From Bradyrhizobium canariense (GTDB taxonomy: Bacteria > Pseudomonadota > Alphaproteobacteria > Rhizobiales > Xanthobacteraceae), in NCBI RefSeq assembly GCF_900105125.1, contig NZ_LT629750.1, forward strand, positions 5,173,001 to 5,237,000: a DNA stretch of 64,000 bases, written 5' to 3'. Made by a program: the position numbers and the translations under genes. The notes beneath the pieces are model-generated. The model worked only from the letters and a program-made list of their open reading frames with translations. It did no database searches and had not been told where the DNA came from. Each line of letters opens with the position of its first letter. Within the stretch, counting starts at the first letter, position 1. Below, piece after piece: positions 8,591 through 17,718 of this stretch.

Positions 8591-9703
8591 TCACGCGTGC
8601 AGCGCCTGCAATTCCTTCAGGATCGCCTGGCCCATCTCCGTCGTGGACACCGCGGTGGTGCCTTCCGACCTGATGTCTGCGGTGCGCAGGCCATTGGCGA
8701 GCACCGCGGCGATCGCCGCATCGAGCTTGTCGGCCAGCGCGCCCATATCGAAAGAATAGCGCAGCGCCATGCCGAATGAGGCGAGCATGGCGATCGGATT
8801 GGCCAATCCCTTGCCGGCGATGTCGGGCGCCGAGCCATGCACCGGCTCGAACAGCGATTTGCGCTTTTTGCTCCTGGCGTCGATCTCGCCGAGCGAAGCC
8901 GACGGCAACATGCCGAGCGAACCGGTCAGCATCGCCGCGATATCGGAAAGCATGTCGCCGAACAGATTGTCGGTGACGATGACGTCGAACTGCTTCGGCG
9001 ATTTCACCAGGTTCATGCCGCCGGAATCCGCGAGCTGATGTTCGAGCTGCACGTCCTTGTATTCGCGGGCATGGACCTGCGTGACCACCTCGTTCCAGAG
9101 CACGCCCGATTTCATGACGTTGCGCTTTTCCATCGAGGTCAGCTTGTTGCGGCGCTTGCGCGCCAGATCGAACGCGACGCGCGCAATGCGTTCGATCTCA
9201 TAGGTGTCGTACACCTGGGTATCGATGGCGCGCTTCTGGCCATTGCCGAGATCGGTGATGGTTTTCGGTTCGCCGAAATAGACCCCGCCCGTCAACTCGC
9301 GCACGATCATGATGTCGAGGCCTTCGACCGCCTCGCGCTTCAAACTGGAAGCATCCGCGAGCGCGGGATAGCACACCGCCGGACGCAGATTGGCGAACAG
9401 GCCAAGATCCTTGCGCAGCCGCAGCAGGCCGGCCTCCGGCCGCGCTTCGTAGGGAACGCTATCCCATTTGGGACCGCCGACCGCGCCGAAGATCACGGCG
9501 TCGGCCGCCTGTGCCTTGGCCATGGTGTCCTCGCTGATACTGGCCTTGTGCGCGTCATAGGCCGCGCCGCCGACCAGTCCCTGCTCCGTCTCGAAATGCG
9601 CGATGCCTTGCGCATTGAGCCAGTCGATCAGGCGTTTGACCTCCGCCATCACTTCGGGGCCGATGCCGTCGCCGGGGAGAAGCAGCAATTTATGGGTCGC
9701 CAT
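8591..9703 (-). CDS. leuB: 3-isopropylmalate dehydrogenase
   Basis: A 370-residue protein from the ATG at 9703 (GAGGAA upstream; the five extra in-frame residues are not used). It oxidatively decarboxylates 3-isopropylmalate to 4-methyl-2-oxopentanoate with NAD+. Typical signatures are [12 protein letters not shown] at the start, [12 protein letters not shown] (substrate and species-specific Tyr region), [30 protein letters not shown] (Mg2+-binding Asp cluster) and [17 protein letters not shown]. It is the second leucine gene in the window; the third step is here on the opposite strand from leuD. Confidence 0.98.
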   Translation of the reverse strand: MATHKLLLLPGDGIGPEVMAEVKRLIDWLNAQGIAHFETEQGLVGGAAYDAHKASISEDTMAKAQAADAVIFGAVGGPKWDSVPYEARPEAGLLRLRKDLGLFANLRPAVCYPALADASSLKREAVEGLDIMIVRELTGGVYFGEPKTITDLGNGQKRAIDTQVYDTYEIERIARVAFDLARKRRNKLTSMEKRNVMKSGVLWNEVVTQVHAREYKDVQLEHQLADSGGMNLVKSPKQFDVIVTDNLFGDMLSDIAAMLTGSLGMLPSASLGEIDARSKKRKSLFEPVHGSAPDIAGKGLANPIAMLASFGMALRYSFDMGALADKLDAAIAAVLANGLRTADIRSEGTTAVSTTEMGQAILKELQALHA

Positions 9704-9868
9704 GGTGTATTTCCTCATTCAACGCGTTATGGCCGGGCATGAAGACCATCAATAATTGCGCGGATTGCTAGAGCGGCGTTGCCCGATTGGCAAGACACCA
9801 TTGCTGACCGCGCCCTGTGCAACCCCACCCCACCCTGTCAGAATGGGTCTGCTGCCGGAGTATTTCCC

Positions 9869-11059
9869 TTGCATAGCCCTGCCCGCCCATCGGCTTACGC
9901 GCATCCCGCGCGGCTGATTCTTATTCTGTCGCTGACGCCCACTGTCGGTCTTGGCATCGGCCGCTTCGCCTATTCGCTGGTGCTGCCGGATATGCGGGAT
10001 TCATTGGGCTGGTCGTATTCCGCCGCCGGCTTCATGAACACCATCAATGCCTCGGGCTACCTTGCCGGCGCACTGATCGCATCCAAACTCATCAAGCGAT
10101 TTGGGCTATCCGCTTCGCTGCGCTGGGGCACGCTGGCTTGCCTGGCGTCGCTGGCCCTGTGTGCGATGTCAGGCAATTTCGTGGTCCTGAGCTTGGCGCG
10201 GCTGCTCGCAGGCGTCGGCGCGGCGGTCGGCTTCGTTGCCAGTGGTGCGCTCGCGGCGACGATTGCGCAATCGCGGCCTGAGCGGGCAAATTTTTTGCTG
10301 AGCCTGTTCTATGCCGGACCCGGCCTCGGCATCCTGTTGTCGGGCCTGATCGCACCCTTTGTGCTGCAGGCTTTTGGGCCAGGCTCGTGGTGGATCGTGT
10401 GGTGGGCGATGACGCTGCTTTCGATTGCGATGACCCTGCCACTGCTGCTGACACATTTCGAGGCGAAGGCCGACATCCCCGACGCGACGTCGGCGAAATT
10501 CGCCGTCAGGCCGGTGCTGATCTATCTCGTCGGCTATTTTCTGTTCGGCGCGGGCTACATCGCCTACATGACCTTCATGATCGCCTATGTCCGCGATGCC
10601 GGCGGAGGCGCCGCGGCGCAAAGCGCATTCTGGTGCCTGATCGGGTTGAGCGCATTCGTCACGCCCTGGGTCTGGCGCGGCGTGCTGGCGCGCAACAGCG
10701 GCGGCATCAGCACCGCGATCATTCTCGCGGTCAATACGACCGGCGCCGCGCTTCCGCTGTTCGGGCAATCCGCCATCCTGCTCACGGTCTCGGCGCTGGT
10801 ATTCGGCGTATCGTTTTTCGCGGTCGTCGCCTCGACCACCGCCTTCGTGCGCTTCAACTACCCGCATGCCGCATGGCCCGTCGCGATCGCGGCGATGACA
10901 ATTGCATTCGGGCTGGGCCAGATCCTGGGGCCGATCCTTACCGGCGCGATTACCGATGCGCTGGGCAGCCTGTCTTATGCCCTCAATGCCGGCGCGGCGA
11001 TGCTTGCCTTGGGTGCGATAGCCTCGGCGTTTCAGAAAAAGCCGCAACCGGCTGTTTAG
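9869..11059 (+). CDS. YbfB/YjiJ-family MFS transporter
   Basis: A 396-residue protein from a TTG at 9869. This start is chosen because CCGGAG lies eight bases upstream and the protein then begins just before helix 1; the frame is open upstream to 9779. Twelve predicted membrane segments, an N-terminal LTPTVGLGIGRFAYSLVLPDMRD and AGFMNTINASGYLAGAL match the YbfB/YjiJ subfamily of major facilitators. Substrate unknown. It is divergent from leuB. Confidence 0.85.
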   Translation: MHSPARPSAYAHPARLILILSLTPTVGLGIGRFAYSLVLPDMRDSLGWSYSAAGFMNTINASGYLAGALIASKLIKRFGLSASLRWGTLACLASLALCAMSGNFVVLSLARLLAGVGAAVGFVASGALAATIAQSRPERANFLLSLFYAGPGLGILLSGLIAPFVLQAFGPGSWWIVWWAMTLLSIAMTLPLLLTHFEAKADIPDATSAKFAVRPVLIYLVGYFLFGAGYIAYMTFMIAYVRDAGGGAAAQSAFWCLIGLSAFVTPWVWRGVLARNSGGISTAIILAVNTTGAALPLFGQSAILLTVSALVFGVSFFAVVASTTAFVRFNYPHAAWPVAIAAMTIAFGLGQILGPILTGAITDALGSLSYALNAGAAMLALGAIASAFQKKPQPAV

Positions 11060-11153
11060 CTCTGGGGCTTATCGCGGTGCCGGATCGCTCCGTGGCGTCT
11101 GCCACCGGCGCACATTGGCGCGACCCGTTGGCTCATAATGACGAAAGAAGCAC

Positions 11154-11939
11154 CTAGCTTCCGCTAAACGAATTGTAGCCCTGGTCTTCCCAGTAGCCAC
11201 CCTTGTAGTCGTTGGTGACTTCCATCGAGATCACGTATTTCGGATTCTTGAAGCCGAGTTTTGTGGGCACCCGGATCTTCATCGGATAGCCATAGGCCCG
11301 CGGCAAAATTTCATTGGCGAATTTGAACGTCATCTGGGTCTGCGGATGCAGCGCCGTTTCCATATCCAGCGGTGAATTGTAGCCCTCCCGATCAGCACAT
11401 TGGAACCAGCAATATTTCGCACGGGTGTCGGCGCCGATCAGCTTGAGGAAATCGCGCAACGGCGTGCCGGTCCAGCTTCCAATCGCGCTCCAGCCCTCGA
11501 CGCAGATATGGCGCGTGATCTGCTTGACCTGCGGCAGCTTGTACAGTTCGTCCAGCGTCCATGATTTCTTGTTGTCGACGAGGCCGCGCACCTCGAGCTT
11601 CCATTCCTTGCCATCGACCTCGGGCGCGTCGTCGAGATCGTAATAGGCGTTGAACGGAAACGGCTTTGTAATGGCGCTCTCCGGGAAAGTCGGCGCCAGC
11701 GCATACGGATTGAAGATCAGCGCCTGCACGCCGTCATTGAACTTGGAGACCTTCTTCAGCATGTCCTCGGCTGAAAAACTGTCCGACACGTCGCAACCGG
11801 TCAGCAACGTCAATGCGCCGAGACTGGCGCCGGCAGAAATGAAGCGCCGGCGGGTGAGATCAGGCATCACCTTGGTGGCGTCCTTGACCAGCAGCTTCTT
11901 GTCGACGCCGGGGATCAGAAGCGAGCGCATGCGGCCCAT
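11154..11939 (-). CDS. YedY-like molybdopterin-dependent oxidoreductase, Tat-exported lipoprotein
   Basis: A 261-residue protein from the ATG at 11939 (GAGGAG upstream). LTRRRFISAGASLGALTLL is a twin-arginine signal, and LLTGC within it looks like a lipobox, so the mature protein may be a lipid-anchored periplasmic enzyme. C in RHICVEGW is the expected molybdenum-binding cysteine of the sulfite-oxidase fold, and the C-terminal KTRVPTKLGFK-type segment (here IRVPTKLGFKNPKYV) is conserved. The neighbour upstream encodes a cytochrome b membrane partner. The best-known member, MsrP (YedY), reduces methionine sulfoxide in periplasmic proteins; here I claim only the family. Confidence 0.88.
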   Translation of the reverse strand: MGRMRSLLIPGVDKKLLVKDATKVMPDLTRRRFISAGASLGALTLLTGCDVSDSFSAEDMLKKVSKFNDGVQALIFNPYALAPTFPESAITKPFPFNAYYDLDDAPEVDGKEWKLEVRGLVDNKKSWTLDELYKLPQVKQITRHICVEGWSAIGSWTGTPLRDFLKLIGADTRAKYCWFQCADREGYNSPLDMETALHPQTQMTFKFANEILPRAYGYPMKIRVPTKLGFKNPKYVISMEVTNDYKGGYWEDQGYNSFSGS

Positions 11940-11967
11940 GATGTATTCTCCTCGAAGCTACTTTCTT

Positions 11968-12014
11968 GGGCATGATCTTTTCCGAAAACCGGTTCCCACT
12001 TTCCGGGATCATGC
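11968..12014. repeat. GCATGATC...GATCATGC dispersed repeat
   Basis: A 47-48 bp imperfect palindrome with arms gggcatgatc and gatcatgcc around a ccgaaaaccggttcccac core. Close relatives occur at 38397-38445 (reverse orientation) and 44089-44137. It starts exactly at the stop codon of the cytochrome b gene, between it and the YedY-like gene. Confidence 0.85.
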
Positions 12015-12644
12015 CTAGCGGCCGATAATCATCGCGCGCAGGCTTTTCGGCACCAGCAGCGCCAGCACGACGTGCACCACCAGGAATGCGCAGATCGCCG
12101 CCATGCAGGCGAAGTGAACGTAGCGCGCGAAATCATAGCCGCCGAACAAGGCGGTCAGATATTGCAGTTGCACCGGCTTCCACATCGAAAGCCCCGACAG
12201 CACGATGACGATGCCGACCACGATGATGCCGGCATAAAGCAGCTTCTGCACATTGTTGTATTTGGAGAGGTCGTCATGCGAGAGCTTGAAGGTCAGTGCC
12301 GCCTTGGTATCGGCGACGACGCCTGACGGCGTGATCGGCAGCAGCTTTTTGCTGAAGCGCCCGGTGGCGAAGCCGAAGGTCAGATAGAAAAGGCCATTGA
12401 CCATCAACAGCCACATCGCGGCGAAATGCCAGAGCAGCGCGCCGCCGAGCCAGCCGCCCAGCGTGATCGAGGCCGGAAACGAGAAATTGAACAGCGGCGA
12501 GGCGTTATAGACCTGCCATCCCGACGTGATCATCAGCAGGATCGCCACCGCATTGATCCAGTGCATGATCCGGACCCATGCCGGCTGAATCACTTTCGTC
12601 GTGGCGGGCGCACTGTGCTTGTCGCTGACTGTAAGGCTGGACAT
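12015..12644 (-). CDS. Cytochrome b561-type membrane subunit, partner of the YedY-like enzyme
   Basis: A 209-residue protein with four or five membrane helices and histidines in membrane segments (HWINAVAILLMITSGWQVYN, LLWHFAAMWLLM, HFACMAAICAFLVVHVVLALL) that fit bis-heme b ligation. Family: prokaryotic cytochrome b561/Ni-Fe hydrogenase b-type. It is followed by the YedY-like gene 75 bp downstream, so it likely passes electrons from the quinol pool to that periplasmic enzyme, playing the part of YedZ/MsrQ although it is not recognisably a YedZ homologue. GGAA lies before the ATG. Confidence 0.85.
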   Translation of the reverse strand: MSSLTVSDKHSAPATTKVIQPAWVRIMHWINAVAILLMITSGWQVYNASPLFNFSFPASITLGGWLGGALLWHFAAMWLLMVNGLFYLTFGFATGRFSKKLLPITPSGVVADTKAALTFKLSHDDLSKYNNVQKLLYAGIIVVGIVIVLSGLSMWKPVQLQYLTALFGGYDFARYVHFACMAAICAFLVVHVVLALLVPKSLRAMIIGR

Positions 12645-12746
12645 GGCTATTCCGTCGCTGCGGTCACTCAGGTCTATACGCCGGGAACCGGTGTTTCGTT
12701 ACAGCGATGCACCAGACGACCGATACCTGTTAGCTATTAACCGTTC

Positions 12747-12779
12747 ACAAAAAAGCGAGCCGGGTTAACCCCGGCTCGC
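12747..12779 (-). terminator. Rho-independent terminator of the fasciclin gene
   Basis: A 10-bp GC-rich stem (12755-12764 with 12770-12779) is followed on the minus strand by six T residues. It lies about 37 bp past the stop codon of the fasciclin-domain gene. Confidence 0.88.
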
Positions 12780-12815
12780 GGTCGTTCGTCCCGGTGAGGA
12801 TCGGGGCGGCCGGGA

Positions 12816-13394
12816 TTACGACGGCATCAGGATGGTATCGACCACGTGGATCACGCCGTTCGACTGATTGACGTTCGGGATCGTGACGGTGGAGGAACCG
12901 CCCTTGGAGTCGATGATCATGACCGTGTCACCCGACCGCTTGACGGTCAGCTCTTCGCCCTGAACGGTCTTGAGCTTCTTGCCGTCGGTGAGATCGGAGG
13001 CCTCAAGCTTGCCCGGCACCACGTGGTAGGTGAGGATTTTGGTCAGGGCCGCCTTGTTCTCCGGTTTCACCAGCGTGTCGACGGTGCCGGCCGGCAGCTT
13101 GCCGAACGCCGCATTGGTGGGCGCGAACACCGTGAACGGGCCCTTGCCTTCCAGCGTCCCGACCAGGCCGGCCGCCTTCACCGCCGCAACCAGCGTGGTG
13201 TGATCCTTGGAGTTGACGGCGTTCTGGACGATGTTCTTCGAGGGGAACATGGCGGCGCCGCCGACCATCACGGTCTTTTCGCCGGACATTTCGCTCTTCA
13301 TTTTATCCTGCGCACTGACGGGCGTGACGATGGTGGCGGTCAGGGCCAGCGCGCCAAGAGCGGCGGCGGACAGAAATGCAATACGCTTGGACAT
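12816..13394 (-). CDS. Secreted fasciclin (FAS1) domain protein
   Basis: A 192-residue protein from the ATG at 13394 (GGGAGACG upstream). Residues 1-29 form a signal peptide ending VSA. The rest is one FAS1 domain: NAVNSKDHTTLVAAVKAAGL, GPFTVFAPTNAAFGKLP (H1-like motif), TYHVVPGKL and the C-terminal NGVIHVVDTILMP (H2 motif). FAS1 domains mediate adhesion or are periplasmic/extracellular proteins of unclear bacterial function. It is a monocistronic gene with its own terminator. Confidence 0.95.
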   Translation of the reverse strand: MSKRIAFLSAAALGALALTATIVTPVSAQDKMKSEMSGEKTVMVGGAAMFPSKNIVQNAVNSKDHTTLVAAVKAAGLVGTLEGKGPFTVFAPTNAAFGKLPAGTVDTLVKPENKAALTKILTYHVVPGKLEASDLTDGKKLKTVQGEELTVKRSGDTVMIIDSKGGSSTVTIPNVNQSNGVIHVVDTILMPS

Positions 13395-13761
13395 GGAACG
13401 TCTCCCAATGGATGAAGGTGTCCGGCGGATGCTCCGCCGGCGATGAAGCGGCAACGACGCTGACCAATGGATGCCAGGACAAACGTCGCGCCGTTGAACC
13501 GAGCTACGGGAGGTGGCTCGGCCGGTTTCGGAAATAAATTATCGTGATTTCTGAAACTAATTTCGTCGCAGATCGTGTGCGGATTTCTCTGGACGCATCA
13601 TCCGGCATCAGCGTCGCTGCATTCCGTTGCTGATGGTCGCGCTGGCATCGGCGTGACGATGATGCTGCCTGCGCATTCCGATCGGCTGCTCAACGAAATC
13701 ATCGTGTGAAATGGTTAATCGTCCCGGCCAACGCCGGGACGATTAAGGCAACTACAAAAAA
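13395..13761. other. Intergenic region without credible gene
   Basis: 367 bp between the fasciclin gene and the SDR gene, both on the minus strand. It holds the 5' leader and promoter of the fasciclin gene (an AT-richer stretch around 13535-13565) and the long hairpin at 13716-13747. No coding-like frame was found. Confidence 0.6.
13716..13747. repeat. 14-bp perfect stem, REP-like hairpin
   Basis: ttaatcgtcccggc pairs with its exact complement after a 4-nt loop. It lies 15 bp after the SDR stop codon (minus strand) without a T-run and shares the gtcccggc core with 8463-8482 and 8550-8570. Confidence 0.75.
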
Positions 13762-14526
13762 TCACTGCTCCCGATTGGCCGGCGTCTGGATGAACCCGCG
13801 ATTATGCGTCGGGCTGATCAGGATTTCGTTCATGCAGACCCTCGGCGGCATGCTCGCGACAAAGGCGATGGTGCGGCCGAGATCCTCGGGTTGCAGCATC
13901 CTGGCTTGCTCTTTTTCGCTCGGCACCACCGGCCGCAGCTTCAGGATCGGGGTCGCCACCTCGCCCGGCGACAGGCAACAGGCGCGCAAGCCGTTGACGC
14001 ATTCATCCATGTTGAACGAATGAGTCAGCGCCAGCACCGCATGCTTGGTGGTGGTGTAGGCCGGGCCCGGCATTTTCGACACATGACGGCCGGCCCAGGA
14101 CGCCACGTTGATGATGCAGCCGTCCTTTTGCTCGCGCATCGCCGGCAGCACCGCGCGCATGCAATAGAGCACGCCGTTGAGGTTGATCTCGACCAGTTTG
14201 TCCCAGCCTTCCAGTTCCATGTCGGCCCAGCTGCGCTTCGGAACATTGATGCCGGCGCTGTTGACCAGGAGATCGATGCGGCCGTGCTTGGCGAGGATCT
14301 GCTCTGCGGCCTTGTTGACGCCGGCCTTGTTGCTGACATCCAGCGCGATCGCCTCGGCTTTGCCGCCACTTTTCGTGATCTTCGCCACCACGCCGTCCAG
14401 GGCATCCTTGCGACGCCCCGAAACCACCACGGTCCAGCCATCCGCGGCCAAGGCCTCCGCGCCGGCTTCGCCGATGCCGCTGCCGCCACCCGTCACCCAG
14501 GCCACGCGTTTCCCGCTATTTGTCAT
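13762..14526 (-). CDS. SDR-family oxidoreductase
   Basis: A 254-residue classical short-chain dehydrogenase. The start at 14526 (GGAGAC upstream) is chosen; the frame is open a further 99 codons into the matB region, which I reject. TGGGSGIGEAGAEAL is the cofactor glycine motif, NSAGIN the structural NNAG variant, and the catalytic set is visible (Ser in INVASWAGR, YTTTKHA for Y-x-x-x-K). Substrate unknown. It is divergent from matB with about 120 bp between them. Confidence 0.9.
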   Translation of the reverse strand: MTNSGKRVAWVTGGGSGIGEAGAEALAADGWTVVVSGRRKDALDGVVAKITKSGGKAEAIALDVSNKAGVNKAAEQILAKHGRIDLLVNSAGINVPKRSWADMELEGWDKLVEINLNGVLYCMRAVLPAMREQKDGCIINVASWAGRHVSKMPGPAYTTTKHAVLALTHSFNMDECVNGLRACCLSPGEVATPILKLRPVVPSEKEQARMLQPEDLGRTIAFVASMPPRVCMNEILISPTHNRGFIQTPANREQ

Positions 14527-14646
14527 GCAAACTGTCTCCGTTGCTTTGTGAAGGGCGTTTTTGCTAATGAGCGCCGTGAGGTTCTGCGGCCGATCGGATG
14601 CAGCCGCGCCCTTTAATGATGCATGAACACATCCCAGAAAACCATC

Positions 14647-16167
14647 ATGAACACCAATCTGTTTTCCCGCCTGTTCGATAGCCTCGACAATCCAGCCCGC
14701 CTCGCAATCGAAACGCTCGATGGCGAGCACATCAGCTATGGCGATCTGATCGCCCGGGCCGGGCAAACGGCAAATGTGCTGGTGTCGAACGGCGTCAAAC
14801 CGGGCGACCGCGTTGCAGCGCAAACCGAGAAGTCGGTCGCCGGCCTTGTGCTCTATCTGGCGACGGTGCGCGCCGGCGCGGTGTATCTGCCGCTCAACAC
14901 CGCCTATACGCTGAACGAGCTTGAATATTTCATCACCGACGCCGAGCCCTCGGTGGTGGTCTGCGATCCCGCCAAGGCCGAAGGCATTAGTGCGATCGCG
15001 GCCAAGGTTGGCGCTCGCGTCATGACGCTTGGCGCCGACGGCAAGGGATCGCTGACCGATGCGGCGGCCAAGGCGAAGGCGGAATTTACCACCGTCGCAC
15101 GCGCCAACGACGACCTCGCCGCGATCCTCTACACCTCAGGCACCACGGGCCGGTCCAAGGGCGCGATGCTGACGCATGACAATCTGGCGTCGAATTCCTA
15201 CAGCCTGGTCGACTATTGGCGCTTCACCGACAAGGATGTGCTGATCCACGCCCTGCCGATCTATCACACCCACGGATTGTTCGTGGCGAGCAACGTCACG
15301 CTGTTCGCCCGCGCCTCGATGATCTTCCTGCCGAAATTCGACCCCGAGCTGATCATCAAGCTGATGGCGCGCGCGACCGTGCTGATGGGCGTGCCGACCT
15401 TCTATACGCGGCTGCTGCAAAGCCCGGCGCTGACGCGCGAAGCCACCAAGCATATGCGTCTGTTCATTTCGGGCTCCGCGCCGCTGCTGGCCGATACCCA
15501 CCGCGAATGGGAAGCGCGCACCGGACACGCCGTGCTCGAACGTTACGGCATGACCGAAACCAACATGAACACATCGAACCCCTATGACGGCGCGCGCGTG
15601 CCCGGCGCCGTCGGCCATGCGCTGCCCGGCGTATCCGTGCGCGTCACCGATCCCGAAACCGGCAAGGAATTGGCGCGCGACAGCATCGGGATGATCGAGG
15701 TCAAGGGCCCGAACGTTTTCAAGGGCTATTGGCGGATGCCGGAAAAGACCAAGGCGGAATTCCGCGACGACGGCTTTTTCGTCACCGGCGATCTCGGCAA
15801 GATCGACACCAACGGTTATGTGCACATCCTCGGCCGCGGCAAGGACCTCGTGATATCGGGCGGCTTCAACGTCTACCCGAAGGAAATCGAAAGCGAGATC
15901 GACGCCATGCCGGGCGTGGTCGAATCCGCCGTGATCGGCGTGCCGCATGCGGATTTCGGCGAGGGCGTCACCGCCGTGTTGGTTTGCACCAAGGACGCTG
16001 AGGTCGACGAGGCCTCGGTGCTAAAGGCACTCGAAGGGCGATTGGCAAAGTTCAAAATGCCGAAGCGGGTGTTCGTCGTCGATGAATTGCCGCGCAACGC
16101 CATGGGCAAGGTGCAGAAGAATATTTTGCGCAACACCTATTCGGACATCTACGCCAAGCCGAAGTGA
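14647..16167 (+). CDS. matB: Malonyl-CoA synthetase
   Basis: A 506-residue acyl-CoA synthetase of the ANL superfamily from the ATG at 14647, the start that matches Rhodopseudomonas palustris MatB as I recall it (MN-NLF-RLFD). It activates malonate (and related acids such as methylmalonate) to the CoA ester with ATP. Motifs in order are YTSGTTGRSKGAML (P-loop, about residue 160), ERYGMTETNMNTSNPYDG, TGDLGKID, GRGKDLVISGGFNVYPKEIE and MGKVQKN carrying the catalytic lysine near the C terminus. It likely supplies malonyl-CoA from malonate; no malonyl-CoA decarboxylase is adjacent. Confidence 0.95.
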   Translation: MNTNLFSRLFDSLDNPARLAIETLDGEHISYGDLIARAGQTANVLVSNGVKPGDRVAAQTEKSVAGLVLYLATVRAGAVYLPLNTAYTLNELEYFITDAEPSVVVCDPAKAEGISAIAAKVGARVMTLGADGKGSLTDAAAKAKAEFTTVARANDDLAAILYTSGTTGRSKGAMLTHDNLASNSYSLVDYWRFTDKDVLIHALPIYHTHGLFVASNVTLFARASMIFLPKFDPELIIKLMARATVLMGVPTFYTRLLQSPALTREATKHMRLFISGSAPLLADTHREWEARTGHAVLERYGMTETNMNTSNPYDGARVPGAVGHALPGVSVRVTDPETGKELARDSIGMIEVKGPNVFKGYWRMPEKTKAEFRDDGFFVTGDLGKIDTNGYVHILGRGKDLVISGGFNVYPKEIESEIDAMPGVVESAVIGVPHADFGEGVTAVLVCTKDAEVDEASVLKALEGRLAKFKMPKRVFVVDELPRNAMGKVQKNILRNTYSDIYAKPK

Positions 16168-16188
16168 CGTGCCGCGCGGGCGCTGGAT

Positions 16189-16677
16189 ATGGACAAAGAG
16201 CAGGCCGCTGAGATCCAAAGACATTTGCTGGATGCTGCTGATGCCATCGATCGCGCAAGCGTAGTCCTTGTTGGCCTGAGCAAGGAAGATCGAGCGGCGC
16301 TTGCGGTGCCGCTCGGGGATATTCTTACCACGCTGCATTTCGAGTTGTTGCAGGCGGTTTATGACAGGCATCCTGCTTTGAAGCCGCCCCAGGAGCCCGC
16401 CGTCGTCAGCAGTTTCCTTCGCTGGGACGATGTTTCGCTGCCGGACTCCGTATCCGAGGCCGACATCGATTCGATCATCTTTTCGCTCCTGACCTCTCGA
16501 TGGCAGAAGATGGCGATGGTCGTCGGCAAGGCCGTGGGGCGTTGCAAGGAGCGCGCCTTACCGATTGGTGACGAGGTGCTAGGGGCCCGCATTCAGGCGC
16601 TGGCTGAATCTGATCGCCTCGATAGCCAGGGTGATCTTCGCAAATGGCGCCATAGCGAAGTACGATTAAAACATTGA
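16189..16677 (+). CDS. DUF3658-domain protein
   Basis: A 162-residue soluble protein starting 21 bp after matB, so co-transcription is possible. The C-terminal half (LTSRWQKMAMVVGKAVGRC, GARIQALAESDRLDSQGDLRKWRHSEVRL) matches the DUF3658 pattern, which in other proteins follows a DUF1835 domain. Here the N-terminal half (AAEIQRHLLDAADAIDRASVVLVGL) is not a recognisable DUF1835. Function unknown. Confidence 0.72.
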   Translation: MDKEQAAEIQRHLLDAADAIDRASVVLVGLSKEDRAALAVPLGDILTTLHFELLQAVYDRHPALKPPQEPAVVSSFLRWDDVSLPDSVSEADIDSIIFSLLTSRWQKMAMVVGKAVGRCKERALPIGDEVLGARIQALAESDRLDSQGDLRKWRHSEVRLKH

Positions 16678-16711
16678 GGGGTGATCCCGCACCGTAACGC
16701 CGTAGACGTTC

Positions 16712-17701
16712 TTACTCGATCACCTCGTCGGCGAGCACGAGCAGATCGGTGGGAATGTCGAGGCCAAGCGCCTTGGCAGTCTTGACGTTGATCGCGATCT
16801 CGAACTTGACCGGCGCCTGCGCCGGAAGGTCGCCGGGAGAAGCCCCTTTCAGGATGCGGTCGATATAGGACGCCGAGCGGAAGAAAATGTCGGTGGCGTC
16901 GGCGCCATATGACGTGAGCCCGCCCTCCTTGACGTTCTGCCGATAGGAGTAACTCGCGGGAACGCGATGTTTCGCGGCGGCGCGTATCACGACATCGCGG
17001 TGAACCAGCATGAACGGATCAGGCGTCACCAACAGCGTGCTGCCCGGCTCTCGCCCGAGCTTTGCGATGGCGTTGTCGACCTCCGTTGCGTTGCGCGCGG
17101 GCGCTGCCGACAGATCGAGTGAAAGCTGCTTCGCAACGGCTTCGAACGATTTCAGATGAATTTCGTAATAAGGGTACGTGTCGGGATTGAACAGCACGGC
17201 GACGTGGGTGCTCTTCGGCGCAATCTGCTTGAGCATTTCCAGCGATTTGCCGACCATCGAATATTCGAGAAAGGAAAAACCGGTGATGTTGCCGCCGGGA
17301 CGGGCCATGTTGGCGATAAAACCTTGCGCCACGGGATCGTTGACCACGGCAAATACAATCGGAATGGTCGTGGTCGCCTGCTTCAACGCCGCCGTGGCCG
17401 GCGTGCCATTGCTGAGCAGGACATCCGGCGCCAGGCTCACCAATTCCGCCGCATATTCTCGCGTCCGTGCGAGGTCGCCGCCACTCCAGCGCCATTCGAT
17501 GGCGAGATTGCGCCCCTCGTTCCAGCCCAACTGCGCGAGGCCGTCGCGGAATGCCGCGACACGGGCTTGCGCCACCGGATCACTCTGGTTCGTGCTCATC
17601 AGCACGCCGAGCCGCCGCATCCGGTCGGCTTGCGCATGGCCCGCCAACGGCGCACCTGCCAGCCCCGCTCCGAGAATCGTGATGAATTCTCGCCGCTTCA
17701 T
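16712..17701 (-). CDS. ABC transporter substrate-binding protein (PF04392 type)
   Basis: A 329-residue protein with an N-terminal Tat-like or Sec signal (MKRREFITILGAGLAGAPLAGHAQA), then a type I periplasmic-binding fold. RRLGVLMSTNQSDPVAQARVAAFRDGLAQLGWNEGRNLAIEWRWSGGD and VALFNPDTYPYYEIHLKSFE-type segments are hallmarks of the ABC substrate-binding family of Bradyrhizobium, which is very expanded. No permease or ATPase gene is adjacent, so it is an orphan. It starts 17 bp after the TauE-type gene and is likely co-transcribed with it. Ligand unknown. Confidence 0.9.
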   Translation of the reverse strand: MKRREFITILGAGLAGAPLAGHAQADRMRRLGVLMSTNQSDPVAQARVAAFRDGLAQLGWNEGRNLAIEWRWSGGDLARTREYAAELVSLAPDVLLSNGTPATAALKQATTTIPIVFAVVNDPVAQGFIANMARPGGNITGFSFLEYSMVGKSLEMLKQIAPKSTHVAVLFNPDTYPYYEIHLKSFEAVAKQLSLDLSAAPARNATEVDNAIAKLGREPGSTLLVTPDPFMLVHRDVVIRAAAKHRVPASYSYRQNVKEGGLTSYGADATDIFFRSASYIDRILKGASPGDLPAQAPVKFEIAINVKTAKALGLDIPTDLLVLADEVIE

Positions 17702-17718
17702 GAAAGTCTCTCACTGCC

